This document shows positions 8,435 to 16,638 of a stretch of DNA of 35,224 nt, one piece after another. Both the position numbers and the translations under genes were made by a program. Source of the DNA: an uncultured Syntrophomonadaceae bacterium (GTDB lineage Bacteria > Bacillota > Syntrophomonadia > Syntrophomonadales > Syntrophomonadaceae); assembly GCA_944391275.1 (NCBI GenBank), contig CALXSZ010000021.1, positions 1 to 35,224 on the forward strand, read 5' to 3'. The notes under the pieces are model-generated. The model was not told where the DNA came from and searched no databases. It saw nothing but the letters and a program-made list of their open reading frames with translations. Numbering within the stretch: position 1 is the stretch's first letter; each line of letters begins with the position of its first letter.

Positions 8435-8473
8435 TATTCGAATCCCCCTTTTCAATTATAGAGGCTGGACCGA

Positions 8474-9067
8474 CTATCTGGAGTACAGTTCGACGATAAG
8501 CTGTTCTTCCACTTCATAATCAATATCATCTCGGCTGGGCATGGCAACCACTTTACCTTCAAAGCTGTCTTTTTCCCGTTCCAACCATTTCGGGGTTACA
8601 ACCGAACCATTATCTTCCAGCAACGCTTTAAATTTAGCAGAAGAGCGAGATTTTTCCGCAACCGCAATTACATCGCCTGGTTCTACAAGATACGATGGAA
8701 TATTCACTTTTTTCCCATTAACCGTGAAATGTGCATGAGACGTCAACTGTCTTGCTTCCCGGCGCGTATAGGCAAACCCTAAACGGAAAACGACATTATC
8801 CAACCGTCGTTCGATCAAGGTCAGTAGATTTTCACCCGTTTTGCCTTCCATTCTGGATGCCTTTTCATAATATCTTCTGAATTGGGCTTCTAAAACCCCA
8901 TAAATAAACTTAACCTTTTGTTTCTCCGTCAGCTGCTTGGCATATTCAGACGGCTTTTGTCTGCCTTTCTTCGGATTTCTTTTTGTTTCTTTGGAAAGGC
9001 CCATAACGGTCGGAGAAATTCCCAGAGTCTTACATCTCTTGAGGATCGGCTGTTTATTTCTTGCCAT
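8474..9067 (-). CDS. rpsD: 30S ribosomal protein S4 (zinc-free type)
   Basis: S4 nucleates 30S assembly at the 16S 5' domain and in many bacteria represses its own operon. The 197-aa protein has the N-terminal S4 region and an S4 RNA-binding domain starting at RLDNVVFRLGFAYTRREARQ. Only Cys12 is present in the N-terminal region, so this is the Cys-less (C-minus) form without the four-Cys zinc site. It begins with ATG after AGGAGG-like sequence and lies between rpsK and rpoA. Many Bacillota carry rpsD elsewhere; having it here in the alpha operon is the arrangement seen in many Clostridia and in proteobacteria. Confidence 0.97.
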   Translation of the reverse strand: MARNKQPILKRCKTLGISPTVMGLSKETKRNPKKGRQKPSEYAKQLTEKQKVKFIYGVLEAQFRRYYEKASRMEGKTGENLLTLIERRLDNVVFRLGFAYTRREARQLTSHAHFTVNGKKVNIPSYLVEPGDVIAVAEKSRSSAKFKALLEDNGSVVTPKWLEREKDSFEGKVVAMPSRDDIDYEVEEQLIVELYSR

Positions 9068-9093
9068 GTTTTCTTATCCTCCTTAATCCTCTA

Positions 9094-9486
9094 TTAAACT
9101 CTTCTTCTCTTTGGCGGACGGCAGCCATTGTGCGGAATCGGCGTGACGTCCTTAATCGCACTCACTTCTAAGCCGGCAGCCTGCAACGAACGAATTGCCG
9201 CTTCACGCCCTGCGCCCGGTCCTTTTACATAACATTCCACTTCTTTTAACCCATGCTCCATAGCAGCTTTAGCCGCAGTTTCCGCTGCTTGCTGCGCGGC
9301 AAAAGGCGTGCTTTTTCTGGAGCCTTTAAAGCCGGACGTTCCAGCGCTGGCCCAAGAAATTGCATTTCCATATTTATCGCTGATCGTAACAATCGTATTA
9401 TTAAAGGTCGATTTAATATGGGCAACGCCCTGATCAATATTTTTCCTTTCGCGCCGTTTTACTCGCGTGGTGGTTTTTTTTGCCAC
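9094..9486 (-). CDS. rpsK: 30S ribosomal protein S11
   Basis: S11 sits on the 30S platform near the E-site mRNA path. The 130-aa product shows HIKSTFNNTIVTISD, SAGTSGFKGSRKSTPFAAQ and the C-terminal TPIPHNGCRPPKRRRV, all typical. It starts with GTG at 9486 after GGAGGAAGTGTCAA. It lies between rpsM and rpsD with short spacers. The length matches the family. Confidence 0.97.
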   Translation of the reverse strand: MAKKTTTRVKRRERKNIDQGVAHIKSTFNNTIVTISDKYGNAISWASAGTSGFKGSRKSTPFAAQQAAETAAKAAMEHGLKEVECYVKGPGAGREAAIRSLQAAGLEVSAIKDVTPIPHNGCRPPKRRRV

Positions 9487-9510
9487 TTGACACTTCCTCC
9501 TTCTTACGGC

Positions 9511-9879
9511 TTATTTCTTCTTACCGCTGACCAAACGTTTCGGTCCTTTGCGCGTCCGGGCATTCGTTTTGGTCTTCTGACCACGTACCGGTAATCCTTT
9601 CCGATGGCGAATTCCCCGATAGTTTCCCATATCCATGTAACGTTTGATATTCAGGCTTACTTCTCTGCGTAAGTCCCCTTCTACAACGTATTGTTTATCA
9701 ATCACGTTTCTTAACTTACCAACTTCTTCTTCGGTTAAATCTTTTACGCGGATATCCGGATTTACTCCTGCATCCGCTACGATTTTTTGGGCGGAGGCCC
9801 GGCCAATGCCGAAGATATACGTCAAAGCAATTTCTACGCGCTTTTCACGCGGCAAGTCTACGCCTGCAATTCTAGCCAC
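9511..9879 (-). CDS. rpsM: 30S ribosomal protein S13
   Basis: S13 forms intersubunit bridges and contacts the P-site tRNA through its basic tail. The 122-aa product starts ARIAGVDLPREKRVEIALTY and carries the helix-hairpin-helix GIGRASAQKI. It has GLPVRGQKTKTNART in the tail and ends with basic KRLVSGKKK. The start is GTG at 9879 behind GGAGGTGAATGGAGA. An ATG inside that stretch is out of frame. It lies between rpmJ and rpsK as usual. Confidence 0.97.
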   Translation of the reverse strand: MARIAGVDLPREKRVEIALTYIFGIGRASAQKIVADAGVNPDIRVKDLTEEEVGKLRNVIDKQYVVEGDLRREVSLNIKRYMDMGNYRGIRHRKGLPVRGQKTKTNARTRKGPKRLVSGKKK

Positions 9880-9900
9880 TCTCCATTCACCTCCTGATGC

Positions 9901-10014
9901 TTAGCCCTGCACCTGTTTATGTTTCGGATTTTCGCAAATCACCATGACTTTTCCTTTACGGCGAATAATTTTACATTTTTCGCACATTGGTTTTACGGAC
10001 GGTCTGACTTTCAC
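9901..10014 (-). CDS. rpmJ: 50S ribosomal protein L36 (zinc-binding type)
   Basis: L36 is a tiny 23S-binding protein of the large subunit. The 37-aa frame starts MKVRPSVKPMCEKC and has the zinc ligands Cys11, Cys14, Cys27 and His32, so this is the zinc (C-plus) paralogue. Translation begins at GTG 10014, nine nucleotides after GGAGG. It lies between infA and rpsM, its near-universal position. Confidence 0.96.
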   Translation of the reverse strand: MKVRPSVKPMCEKCKIIRRKGKVMVICENPKHKQVQG

Positions 10015-10057
10015 TTCTTAATACCTCCTTGTTCTCTGAAAAAAGAACGTTGACTCC

Positions 10058-10276
10058 TCACTTGAAACGATACGTAATTCTTCCCCGGTTCAGGTCGTAA
10101 GGAGATAATTCTACCAAAACGCGGTCGCCCGGTAAGATTTTTATGAAATTCATTCTCATTTTCCCTGAAATATGCGTTAAAACTTTATGCCCGTTTTCCA
10201 GTTCCACGGTAAACATAGCATTGGGTAACGGTTCCAGTACAGTCCCTTCTACCTCGATCACATCATCTTTCGGCAT
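10058..10276 (-). CDS. infA: Translation initiation factor IF-1
   Basis: IF-1 binds the 30S A site during initiation, supporting IF-2 and IF-3. The 72-aa product is full length and a single S1-like OB-fold: VIEVEGTVLEPLPNAMFTVE, then HISGKMRMNFIKILPGDRV and the end RGRITYRFK. Its ATG overlaps the 3' end of the KOW-domain gene by 14 nt, which suggests translational coupling; a GGGGG stretch upstream may also serve as ribosome binding site. Confidence 0.97.
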   Translation of the reverse strand: MPKDDVIEVEGTVLEPLPNAMFTVELENGHKVLTHISGKMRMNFIKILPGDRVLVELSPYDLNRGRITYRFK

Positions 10277-10577
10277 TTTCTAAAGACCCCCTTTCCCCGT
10301 TCATTTTAGCTGTTTCAAGCATTTGTCGAATTGCATTTTGTATCACATAGTTCTCCGGTTTTTCCCCTTGAAGCAACGCCGCACGAAGAAAGACGTTGGT
10401 CTGGTTCGTGAGCTGTACATGCCGGGGATTTTTCTTTTTTGGTTTTTCCATCTTACGGAGCTTTCCATCAGCCAGCAGGTAAAAACCCTGTCCGTTGGTC
10501 CCAATCAGAATAAAAGCTCTGCCTTTGTCCCGACCGGTTATTGAGAAAACCAATCTGCCGGTTAACTCGTCAGACAT
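10263..10577 (-). CDS. KOW-domain RNA-binding protein (L14e-like), hypothetical
   Basis: This small basic protein of 104 aa is found upstream of infA in many Clostridia and Negativicutes, where it is annotated as a KOW-domain RNA-binding protein resembling the archaeal L14e/L27e group. The KOW part is TGRLVFSITGRDKGRAFILIG (about 6-26), followed by a lysine-rich segment KMEKPKKKNPRHVQ and a helical tail. ATG 10577 follows AGAGGTG. It overlaps infA by 14 nt. The role is unknown; ribosome association is inferred from context and fold. The methionine aminopeptidase gene that usually separates it from adk is absent. Confidence 0.8.
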   Translation of the reverse strand: MSDELTGRLVFSITGRDKGRAFILIGTNGQGFYLLADGKLRKMEKPKKKNPRHVQLTNQTNVFLRAALLQGEKPENYVIQNAIRQMLETAKMNGERGSLENAER

Positions 10578-10640
10578 GGGCTTTCACCTCTGTTCCTTTT
10601 TATTTGGCAGTCTTCTTTCAAAAGCTGCTTATCCATCATA

Positions 10641-11288
10641 CTATAACGCTTCCATTAATTTTTGCACATCGGCAAAAACCACGTTCACATCGCGATTTCC
10701 ATCCACATTTTGCAAATTTCCTTTATGGGAATAATAATCCAATAGAGGCGCCGTCTGCGCGTGATAAACTTCTAACCGGCTTTTGACGGTTTCTGGTTGG
10801 TCATCCGCACGCTGAATTAAACTTCCTCCACACTGATCGCAAATTCCCTCCGTTTTAGGCGCTTTAAATTTCGTATTATATACGGCTTTACATTGTTCAC
10901 AGCTTACCCGTCCCGCCATACGGTCAAACAGTATGTCATCCGGTACGTCAATGTTCAGTACGAGGTCAATCTTTCCATTCATACCGCTCAATATTTCATC
11001 TAAAGCAACCGCCTGCTGAACGGTTCGTGGGAACCCGTCTAATAAAAACCCGTTCGCGCAATCTGGTTCCGCTAAACGTTCCTTTACCACACCAATGGTT
11101 ACTTCGTCCGGAACCAATTTCCCGCTGTCCATATATTTTTTGGCTTCTAGTCCCATAGGAGTTTGTTGTTTGACGGCTGCCCGGAACATATCTCCTGTAG
11201 AAATATGCGGAATCGGGTAGGTTTTTTTTATGAACTCCGCTTGGGTTCCTTTTCCTGCTCCAGGAGGACCCATTAAAATAATATTCAT
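10641..11288 (-). CDS. adk: Adenylate kinase (zinc-LID type)
   Basis: Adk balances ATP + AMP with 2 ADP. The 215-aa enzyme has the P-loop GPPGAGKGT (7-15), the NMP-binding HISTGDMFR (28-36), GFLLDGFPRT (80-89) and a long LID with Cys130, Cys133, Cys150 and Cys153, the structural zinc site of Gram-positive Adks. ATG 11288 is chosen because AGGAGA lies 8 nt upstream. The ATG nine bases earlier sits directly on the Shine-Dalgarno. It follows secY by 12 nt, as in the spc operon. Confidence 0.97.
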   Translation of the reverse strand: MNIILMGPPGAGKGTQAEFIKKTYPIPHISTGDMFRAAVKQQTPMGLEAKKYMDSGKLVPDEVTIGVVKERLAEPDCANGFLLDGFPRTVQQAVALDEILSGMNGKIDLVLNIDVPDDILFDRMAGRVSCEQCKAVYNTKFKAPKTEGICDQCGGSLIQRADDQPETVKSRLEVYHAQTAPLLDYYSHKGNLQNVDGNRDVNVVFADVQKLMEAL

Positions 11289-11300
11289 ATTTCTCATCTC

Positions 11301-12572
11301 CTATTTAATGAAACCTTCATAGTTTCTCAGCAGTAAATTCGATTGAATTTGTTTCATGGTATCCAAAGCAACCCCTACAACAATCAAGAGCGCCGTGCCG
11401 CCAAACCACAGTCCGCTAATGCCGGTTAGAGCAATCACAAAGTTCGGCAAGATCGCAATAATTGCCAGGAAGAAGCCCCCTGCTAATGTCAGGCGGGTTA
11501 GTACCCGATCAATATATTCAGCCGTCGGCCGGCCGGGACGAATACCCGGAATAAATCCAGCGTTTTTCTTGATGTTGTCCGCTACGTCCATCGGATTAAA
11601 AATAATCGCAACATAGAAGTAGGTAAAAAATATGATGAGCAAAGCATATACAATATTGTAAGCAACACTTCCGCTGCTAAAATATTGGTTCAAAAAGGAA
11701 TTATAAGCATTATTGGGATCCATCCACGATCCAATAATATGTGGGAAATAAACCAACGACATTGCAAAGATAATTGGAATAACGCCCGCTGAATTCACTT
11801 TCAGCGGCAGGAAAGAACTCGTTCCGCCATACATACGACGTCCCACCATTCTCTTTGCATACTGAACCGGAATTCTTCTTTGCCCTTCGTTCACAGCAAT
11901 AACGCCGACGATCACTACGACAATGACGACTAACAAGGCAATAATATTGACAACGCCAATAATTCCTCCGGTCCACTCCTGAATAATGGTGGATAATCCG
12001 CTCGGAATTCGTGCGACAATTCCGGCAAAAATCAAAAGAGAGATTCCGTTGCCCACGCCTTTTTCGGTAATCATTTCACCAATCCACATCAAAAGCAACG
12101 TTCCAGCAGTCAAAGAGATGGCAATCGAAGCGTAACCCAAAAAATTCCGTTCTTCAATCGCCCCTACGCGGGACAATACGACCGTCACGCCAATGGCTTG
12201 AATCCCGCCAAACAGAACCGTCGCATATCTCGTATATTCAGCAATTTTTTTTCGGCCTGCTTCGCCTTCTTTCCGTAGTTCTTCCAGCCTGGGAATGACA
12301 ATCGTCAAAAGCTGTAAGATAATGGAAGCATTAATATAAGGCGTAATACTCATCGCAAAAATACTAAAACGTTTAAATGCGCCACCGGAAATGGTATCAA
12401 AAAGTCCGAATAATTGCCCAGACAGCAAAGACTGAATCGCATCCGCATTAATTCCGGGAATCGGGACATGCGCCCCTAATCGGAAGACGAATAGCATAGC
12501 GATGGTAAAAAGAATTTTATTTCTTAATTGTCCTGCACGAAATGCTTGTGGAACTCGATCGCTTATGCTCAT
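11301..12572 (-). CDS. secY: Protein translocase subunit SecY
   Basis: SecY is the channel of the Sec translocon. The 423-aa protein has ten predicted membrane spans, the start FRAGQLRNKILFTIAMLFVF, the plug-region sequence GGAFKRFSIFAMSITPYINA, and the cytoplasmic loop RRIPVQYAKRMVGRRMYGG that contacts SecA and the ribosome. The ATG shares its first base with the rplO stop (TAATG), so translation is probably coupled. It lies between rplO and adk in normal spc order. Confidence 0.97.
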   Translation of the reverse strand: MSISDRVPQAFRAGQLRNKILFTIAMLFVFRLGAHVPIPGINADAIQSLLSGQLFGLFDTISGGAFKRFSIFAMSITPYINASIILQLLTIVIPRLEELRKEGEAGRKKIAEYTRYATVLFGGIQAIGVTVVLSRVGAIEERNFLGYASIAISLTAGTLLLMWIGEMITEKGVGNGISLLIFAGIVARIPSGLSTIIQEWTGGIIGVVNIIALLVVIVVVIVGVIAVNEGQRRIPVQYAKRMVGRRMYGGTSSFLPLKVNSAGVIPIIFAMSLVYFPHIIGSWMDPNNAYNSFLNQYFSSGSVAYNIVYALLIIFFTYFYVAIIFNPMDVADNIKKNAGFIPGIRPGRPTAEYIDRVLTRLTLAGGFFLAIIAILPNFVIALTGISGLWFGGTALLIVVGVALDTMKQIQSNLLLRNYEGFIK

Positions 12573-13012
12573 TAAATCACCTCAATTTTGCCGCCTTTAG
12601 CTAAAACCTTTTCTTCTGCTGTTTTACTCACTTTATGCAATTTAATGGTGAAGGCTTTTTCCAACTCACCGTCGCCCAATAATTTCACGCCGTCTTTCAT
12701 CTTCTTCACTAGCCCTGCTTCTTTAAGCAATTCGGGCGTAATTTCGGTATTCGCTTCAAAAACATCCAGGTCGCCAACGTTGATAATCGCATATTCCTTC
12801 CGGAAAATATTATTAAAGCCTCTCTTTGGAATACGGCGTTGCAACGGCATCTGTCCGCCTTCAAAGCCTAACCGGGTTCCCCCGCCGGAGCGTGCTTTTT
12901 GCCCTTTATGTCCGCGGCAGGAAGTTTTTCCACGTCCGGAACCAACGCCGCGACCGACTCGTTTCGTCCTGGCATTTGCGGCTTCCGGCCCTCTCAAATC
13001 TTCTAATTTCAC
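12572..13012 (-). CDS. rplO: 50S ribosomal protein L15
   Basis: L15 is a late-assembling large-subunit protein. The 146-aa product has the glycine- and arginine-rich N-terminal extension (KRVGRGVGSGRGKTSCRGHK), then FEGGQMPLQRRIPKRGF and a globular C-terminal half ending GGKIEVI. It starts at GTG 13012 behind GGGAGG. The stop codon overlaps the secY start by one base. Confidence 0.97.
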   Translation of the reverse strand: MKLEDLRGPEAANARTKRVGRGVGSGRGKTSCRGHKGQKARSGGGTRLGFEGGQMPLQRRIPKRGFNNIFRKEYAIINVGDLDVFEANTEITPELLKEAGLVKKMKDGVKLLGDGELEKAFTIKLHKVSKTAEEKVLAKGGKIEVI

Positions 13013-13026
13013 TGAAAGAAACCTCC

Positions 13027-13215
13027 CTATTCGTCAGCTAACTCAACCACAGTCAGTAGATGCTGAACTTTTCTGATTTGTCCGCGCAACTGCGGAGAAT
13101 CTTCTCTTACAATTGTATTGTTCAGCTTATGAAAGCCTAAACTTTTGATGGTTTTACGTTGGGTTTCGGGAAAGCCGATCCAGCTTTTGCTCCATGTAAT
13201 TTGTACCTTCGCCAA
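13027..13215 (-). CDS. rpmD: 50S ribosomal protein L30
   Basis: L30 is a small peripheral large-subunit protein. The 62-aa product shows ITWSKSWIGFPETQRKTIKS and GLGFHKLN-like core sequence (here SLGFHKLNNTI), and a typical C-terminus. It starts at TTG 13215, seven nucleotides after GGGAGGG; no in-frame ATG or GTG is better placed. It lies between rpsE and rplO. Confidence 0.96.
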   Translation of the reverse strand: MAKVQITWSKSWIGFPETQRKTIKSLGFHKLNNTIVREDSPQLRGQIRKVQHLLTVVELADE

Positions 13216-13229
13216 GTCGTAACCCTCCC

Positions 13230-13739
13230 TTAATTAAATATTTCTTCAACCGTTTTTCCCCGTTGACGGGCAACTTCTTCGGCACGTTTTAAACTTTTTA
13301 ATCCAGACATGGTTGCATGCACCATATTACTCGGATTCGCCGATCCCAGGGATTTGGTTAAAATATCTTTAATGCCAACGGCCTCCAGAACCGCTCGAAC
13401 CGGTCCGCCGGCAATAACGCCCGTACCTGCGGAAGCCGGTTTTAATAAAACTTCTCCCGCACCAAAACATCCGTTGACCGCATGCGGAATGGTTCTTTCC
13501 TCAATCAACGGGATTTCGATCATATTCTTCTTCGCATTTTCGACCGCTTTGCGGATAGCTTCGGGAACTTCAGCCGCTTTTCCTTTGCCCACTCCGACTT
13601 TTCCGGCGCCATTTCCAACGACCATCAGCGCGCTGAAACTAAAGCGGCGTCCGCCTTTTACAACTTTCGCCACACGTCTGATGGTCACCATGTTTTCTAT
13701 AAGTTCCGGAGCAGTCTGTTCTTTTTCCACGTATGCCAC
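13230..13739 (-). CDS. rpsE: 30S ribosomal protein S5
   Basis: S5 sits at the mRNA entry channel and influences fidelity. The 169-aa product has RRVAKVVKGGRRFSFSALMV and GNGAGKVGVGKGKAAEVPEA (dsRBD-like N domain), then GTGVIAGGPVRAVLEAVG in the C domain. It starts at GTG 13739 after GGAGGAAAGTAGAAC. It lies between rplR and rpmD in canonical order. The length is normal. Confidence 0.97.
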   Translation of the reverse strand: MAYVEKEQTAPELIENMVTIRRVAKVVKGGRRFSFSALMVVGNGAGKVGVGKGKAAEVPEAIRKAVENAKKNMIEIPLIEERTIPHAVNGCFGAGEVLLKPASAGTGVIAGGPVRAVLEAVGIKDILTKSLGSANPSNMVHATMSGLKSLKRAEEVARQRGKTVEEIFN

Positions 13740-13762
13740 GTTCTACTTTCCTCCTGTTCTCC

Positions 13763-14128
13763 TTAGAATTCAAGTCCGCCTTCACGAGCGGCATCCGCAA
13801 GAGCCGCTACGCGGCCTTGATATCTGCGGCCGTTACGATCAAACACAACCGTGGTGATGCCCTTTTCTTTAGCTTTTTCAGCAATTTTCAAACCAACTTG
13901 TCTGGCCGCTTCCATATTGGTTTTGCTTTCCAATCCGTCCATATCCGCAGTGAGCGTTGACGCCGCCGCTAATGTTACTCCCTTTTCGTCATCAATGACC
14001 TGTGCATAAATATGGTGCAAGGAAATATTAATACAGAGTCTGGGGGATTCGGCAGTACCAGAAACTTTCCGGCGAATTCTTCTGTGTCGTTTTTGCTGCG
14101 CTGCTTTTTTATCGAAATTTTTAATCAA
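13763..14128 (-). CDS. rplR: 50S ribosomal protein L18
   Basis: L18 binds 5S rRNA in the central protuberance. The 121-aa product has RHRRIRRKVSGTAESPRLCI (5S contact region), YAQVIDDEKG, and FDRNGRRYQGRVAALADAAREGGLEF at the end. The only suitable start is TTG 14128, seven nucleotides after GAGGTG. It lies between rplF and rpsE. Confidence 0.96.
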   Translation of the reverse strand: MIKNFDKKAAQQKRHRRIRRKVSGTAESPRLCINISLHHIYAQVIDDEKGVTLAAASTLTADMDGLESKTNMEAARQVGLKIAEKAKEKGITTVVFDRNGRRYQGRVAALADAAREGGLEF

Positions 14129-14147
14129 ATTCTCTCACCTCTTCAAA

Positions 14148-14690
14148 CTACTTCTTACCGCCGGCCTTACCTGCTTTACGGCGAATAACTTCGTTCTCGT
14201 ACTTGATTCCCTTACCTTTATACGGTTCCGGTTCACGAATCGCCCGAATATGCGCCGCCGTGTTTCCTACTAATTGTTTGTCAATGCCTTTCACCGTAAT
14301 TTTCGTGGGAGCTGGCACCTCAAATTCAATCCCTGCGGGGGCTTCAACTTCTACTGGGTGAGAAAAACCAACGTTAACGACTAATTTTTTCCCTTGCATC
14401 TGCGCACGGTACCCTACGCCAACCATTTCCATTTTCTTTTCAAATCCCGAAACAACTCCGGTAACCATGTTGGCTAATAATGCGCGGCTCAATCCGTGTA
14501 GCGCTCTATGTTTTTTAGCGTCAGAGGGACGTTCCACACGTAAGACCCCGTCTTCCAATATCACACTGATATCTTCGGGGATGGCTTGGGTCAGTTGCCC
14601 TTTCGGACCTTTGACGGTCACCACATTCCCGTCAACCTTTACTTCAACCCCTGCGGGCAGGCTGATAGGTTTTCTACCTATTCTGGACAC
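14148..14690 (-). CDS. rplF: 50S ribosomal protein L6
   Basis: L6 lies at the base of the L7/L12 stalk near the sarcin-ricin loop. The 180-aa product has two alpha/beta repeats: SRIGRKPISLPAGVEV opens the first, and the second ends REPEPYKGKGIKYENEVIRR, the conserved C-terminal motif. It starts at GTG 14690 after AAAGGAGG. It lies 18 nt after rpsH. The length matches other Bacillota. Confidence 0.97.
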   Translation of the reverse strand: MSRIGRKPISLPAGVEVKVDGNVVTVKGPKGQLTQAIPEDISVILEDGVLRVERPSDAKKHRALHGLSRALLANMVTGVVSGFEKKMEMVGVGYRAQMQGKKLVVNVGFSHPVEVEAPAGIEFEVPAPTKITVKGIDKQLVGNTAAHIRAIREPEPYKGKGIKYENEVIRRKAGKAGGKK

Positions 14691-14708
14691 TTTAAATTCC
14701 TCCTTTCG

Positions 14709-15107
14709 CTACCAAATGTAACAAATAACTTCGCCGCCAAGACCCGCTTGACGGGCTTTTTTATCAGTCATAACGCCTTTAGACGTAGAAATAATCGCCG
14801 TACCCAAACCGCCTAACACTTTAGGCACTTCATCTTTTTGTACATAAACCCGTAAACCCGGTTTACTGATGCGTTTAATTCCGCTAATAACCTTTTCCTT
14901 TTTCGAACCATATTTTAAATATACTCGGATGATCCCCTGTTTTCCGTCTTCAACCACTTCGAAATTCTTGATATAGCCCTCGTTAAGGAGAATTTCGGCA
15001 ATGGCTACTTTCATTTTGGAATTGGGGGCTTCAATCTTCGCATGCATGACCATGTTGCCGTTTCTGATACGCGTCAGAAAATCAGCGATCGGATCAGTCA
15101 TGACCAT
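14709..15107 (-). CDS. rpsH: 30S ribosomal protein S8
   Basis: S8 binds the central domain of 16S rRNA; in E. coli it is the spc operon repressor. The 132-aa product starts VMTDPIADFLTRIRNGN and ends with KGVMTDKKARQAGLGGEVICYIW, the classic C-terminal RNA-binding motif. ATG 15107 lies 8 nt after AAGGAGG; a second in-frame ATG two codons in is less well placed. Whether S8 regulates here is unknown. Confidence 0.97.
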   Translation of the reverse strand: MVMTDPIADFLTRIRNGNMVMHAKIEAPNSKMKVAIAEILLNEGYIKNFEVVEDGKQGIIRVYLKYGSKKEKVISGIKRISKPGLRVYVQKDEVPKVLGGLGTAIISTSKGVMTDKKARQAGLGGEVICYIW

Positions 15108-15138
15108 CGTTTTTACCTCCTTATATCAGTTGGATTTT

Positions 15139-15324
15139 TTACCAACTGGATTTTGTAACACCGGGCAATTCTCCCTGATGCGCCATTTCACGGAAGCAAA
15201 TTCTGCAAATGCCGAATTTGCGCATATACGAATGCGGACGCCCACAGATTCTACAGCGGTTGTACTCCCGAACTTCAAATTTCTGTGGCCGAGCCGCCTT
15301 AATTTTCATCGCTTTTTTTGCCAC
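15139..15324 (-). CDS. rpsN: 30S ribosomal protein S14, zinc type (type Z)
   Basis: S14 completes the 30S head. This is the short 61-aa zinc form with Cys24, Cys27, Cys40 and Cys43 (RCRICGRPHSYMRKFGICRIC), typical of Bacillota. I place the start at GTG 15324, eight nucleotides after AGGAGG. An in-frame GTG six bases earlier is only two bases from it. It lies between rplE and rpsH. A zinc-independent paralogue, if present, is not in this window. Confidence 0.95.
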   Translation of the reverse strand: MAKKAMKIKAARPQKFEVREYNRCRICGRPHSYMRKFGICRICFREMAHQGELPGVTKSSW

Positions 15325-15336
15325 GCTCACAACCTC

Positions 15337-15873
15337 CTATCTGAATGGCATTCCCATATCTTTCAATAACGTTCTCGCTTCTTCATCGGTGTGGGCGGTG
15401 GTTACAATCACGACTTCCAGCCCTCTGATTTTATCAATTTTATCAAATTCGATCTCTGGGAAAATCGTCTGTTCTTTGATGCCTAAGGAATAGTTTCCGC
15501 GGCCGTCAAAAGCCTGTGGGGAAATCCCTCGAAAGTCTCTTACACGCGGAAGAACGATATTAATCAATTTGTCTAAAAATTGATACATCCGTTCGCCCCG
15601 CAAGGTCACTTTGCAACCAATCGCCATTCCCTCGCGCAATTTGAATCCTGCGATGGATTTTTTCGCTTTCGTAACAATCGGTTTTTGACCGGTGATCATG
15701 GTTAAATCGTTGACCGCTCCGTCAATGGCCTTACTATTTTGTACGGCTTCTCCCACGCCGATATTGACAACGATTTTCTCAATTTTAGGGATCTGCATGA
15801 CATTTTTATAACCAAATTGTTCCTTCAATTTGGGCATAATTTCACTTACATATCTTTCCTGTAAAGTGGACAT
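15337..15873 (-). CDS. rplE: 50S ribosomal protein L5
   Basis: L5 binds 5S rRNA and touches P-site tRNA. The 178-aa product has QIPKIEKIVVNIGVGEAVQN, ITGQKPIVTKAKKSIAGFKL and RDFRGISPQAFDGRGNYSLG, all conserved, and ends with TDEEARTLLKDMGMPFR. ATG 15873 follows GGGAGG. It lies between rplX and rpsN. Confidence 0.97.
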   Translation of the reverse strand: MSTLQERYVSEIMPKLKEQFGYKNVMQIPKIEKIVVNIGVGEAVQNSKAIDGAVNDLTMITGQKPIVTKAKKSIAGFKLREGMAIGCKVTLRGERMYQFLDKLINIVLPRVRDFRGISPQAFDGRGNYSLGIKEQTIFPEIEFDKIDKIRGLEVVIVTTAHTDEEARTLLKDMGMPFR

Positions 15874-15905
15874 GAAAAAATAAACCTCCCTTCTCTAGGG
15901 TTTTC

Positions 15906-16217
15906 TTATTCGATGGTATCGCCCGTTACTTTACTGTATCTGACCTTCTCGCCAGTCTTTAAAACTTTGTGTCCAATACGGGTCGGACGATTCGCTTTTG
16001 AATCCAGATACATGACATTGGAAACATGAATCGGCGCTTCCACGCTCAAAATTCCTCCTTGCGGATTTGAACGGTTCGGTTTTTGATGCCGTTTCACTTT
16101 ATTAGCGCCTTCTACAACAACCCGGTTGGTTTTCGGATTTACAGCAAGCACTTTGCCTCTTTTTCCCTTATCTTTTCCAGCGATGATTACGACCGTATCG
16201 CCTTTTTTGATATTCAT
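15906..16217 (-). CDS. rplX: 50S ribosomal protein L24
   Basis: L24 is an early assembly initiator near the exit tunnel. The 103-aa product carries the KOW motif GDTVVIIAGKDKGKRGKVLA (about 6-25), then NKVKRHQKPN and GGILSVEAPIHVSNVM. ATG 16217 follows GGAGGTGAAAGG. It lies 18 nt after rplN. Confidence 0.97.
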   Translation of the reverse strand: MNIKKGDTVVIIAGKDKGKRGKVLAVNPKTNRVVVEGANKVKRHQKPNRSNPQGGILSVEAPIHVSNVMYLDSKANRPTRIGHKVLKTGEKVRYSKVTGDTIE

Positions 16218-16235
16218 CCTTTCACCTCCAACCGA

Positions 16236-16604
16236 TCACAAAACTTCCGGAGCTAAAGAAACAATCTTCATAAAATTGTTTTCGCGCAACTCTCTAGCTA
16301 CTGGTCCAAAAATACGTGTTCCCTTGGGTTCTCCATTATCATTAATAATAACGGCTGCATTTTCGGAAAACGCAATATACGAACCGTCGGGCCGACGAGT
16401 TTCTCGTTTGGTGCGAACGACAACCGCTTTCACCACGTCGCCTTTTTTCACAATTCCTCCCGGAGCCGCTTCTTTTACAGCCACAACAATAACGTCTCCG
16501 ACGGTTGCATATCTTCTTCCGGAACCGCCTAATATTTTAATGCAAAGAACTTTCTTTGCTCCCGTATTATCGCCAACCTGCAATATCGTTTCTTGCTGAA
16601 TCAT
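16236..16604 (-). CDS. rplN: 50S ribosomal protein L14
   Basis: L14 forms an intersubunit bridge on the 50S face. The 122-aa product starts MIQQETILQVGDNTGAKKVL, has KGDVVKAVVVRTKRETRRPD and ends ENNFMKIVSLAPEVL, a textbook match in length and motifs. ATG 16604 follows GGGAGG. It lies between rpsQ and rplX. Confidence 0.97.
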   Translation of the reverse strand: MIQQETILQVGDNTGAKKVLCIKILGGSGRRYATVGDVIVVAVKEAAPGGIVKKGDVVKAVVVRTKRETRRPDGSYIAFSENAAVIINDNGEPKGTRIFGPVARELRENNFMKIVSLAPEVL

Positions 16605-16638
16605 AGAATTGAAACCTCCCTTCTTTTAAGCCGATATT

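Noticed and set aside
8435..8455. Upstream TTG start for rpoA
   Set aside because: The extra codons are the Shine-Dalgarno sequence itself; ATG 8434 has the right spacing.
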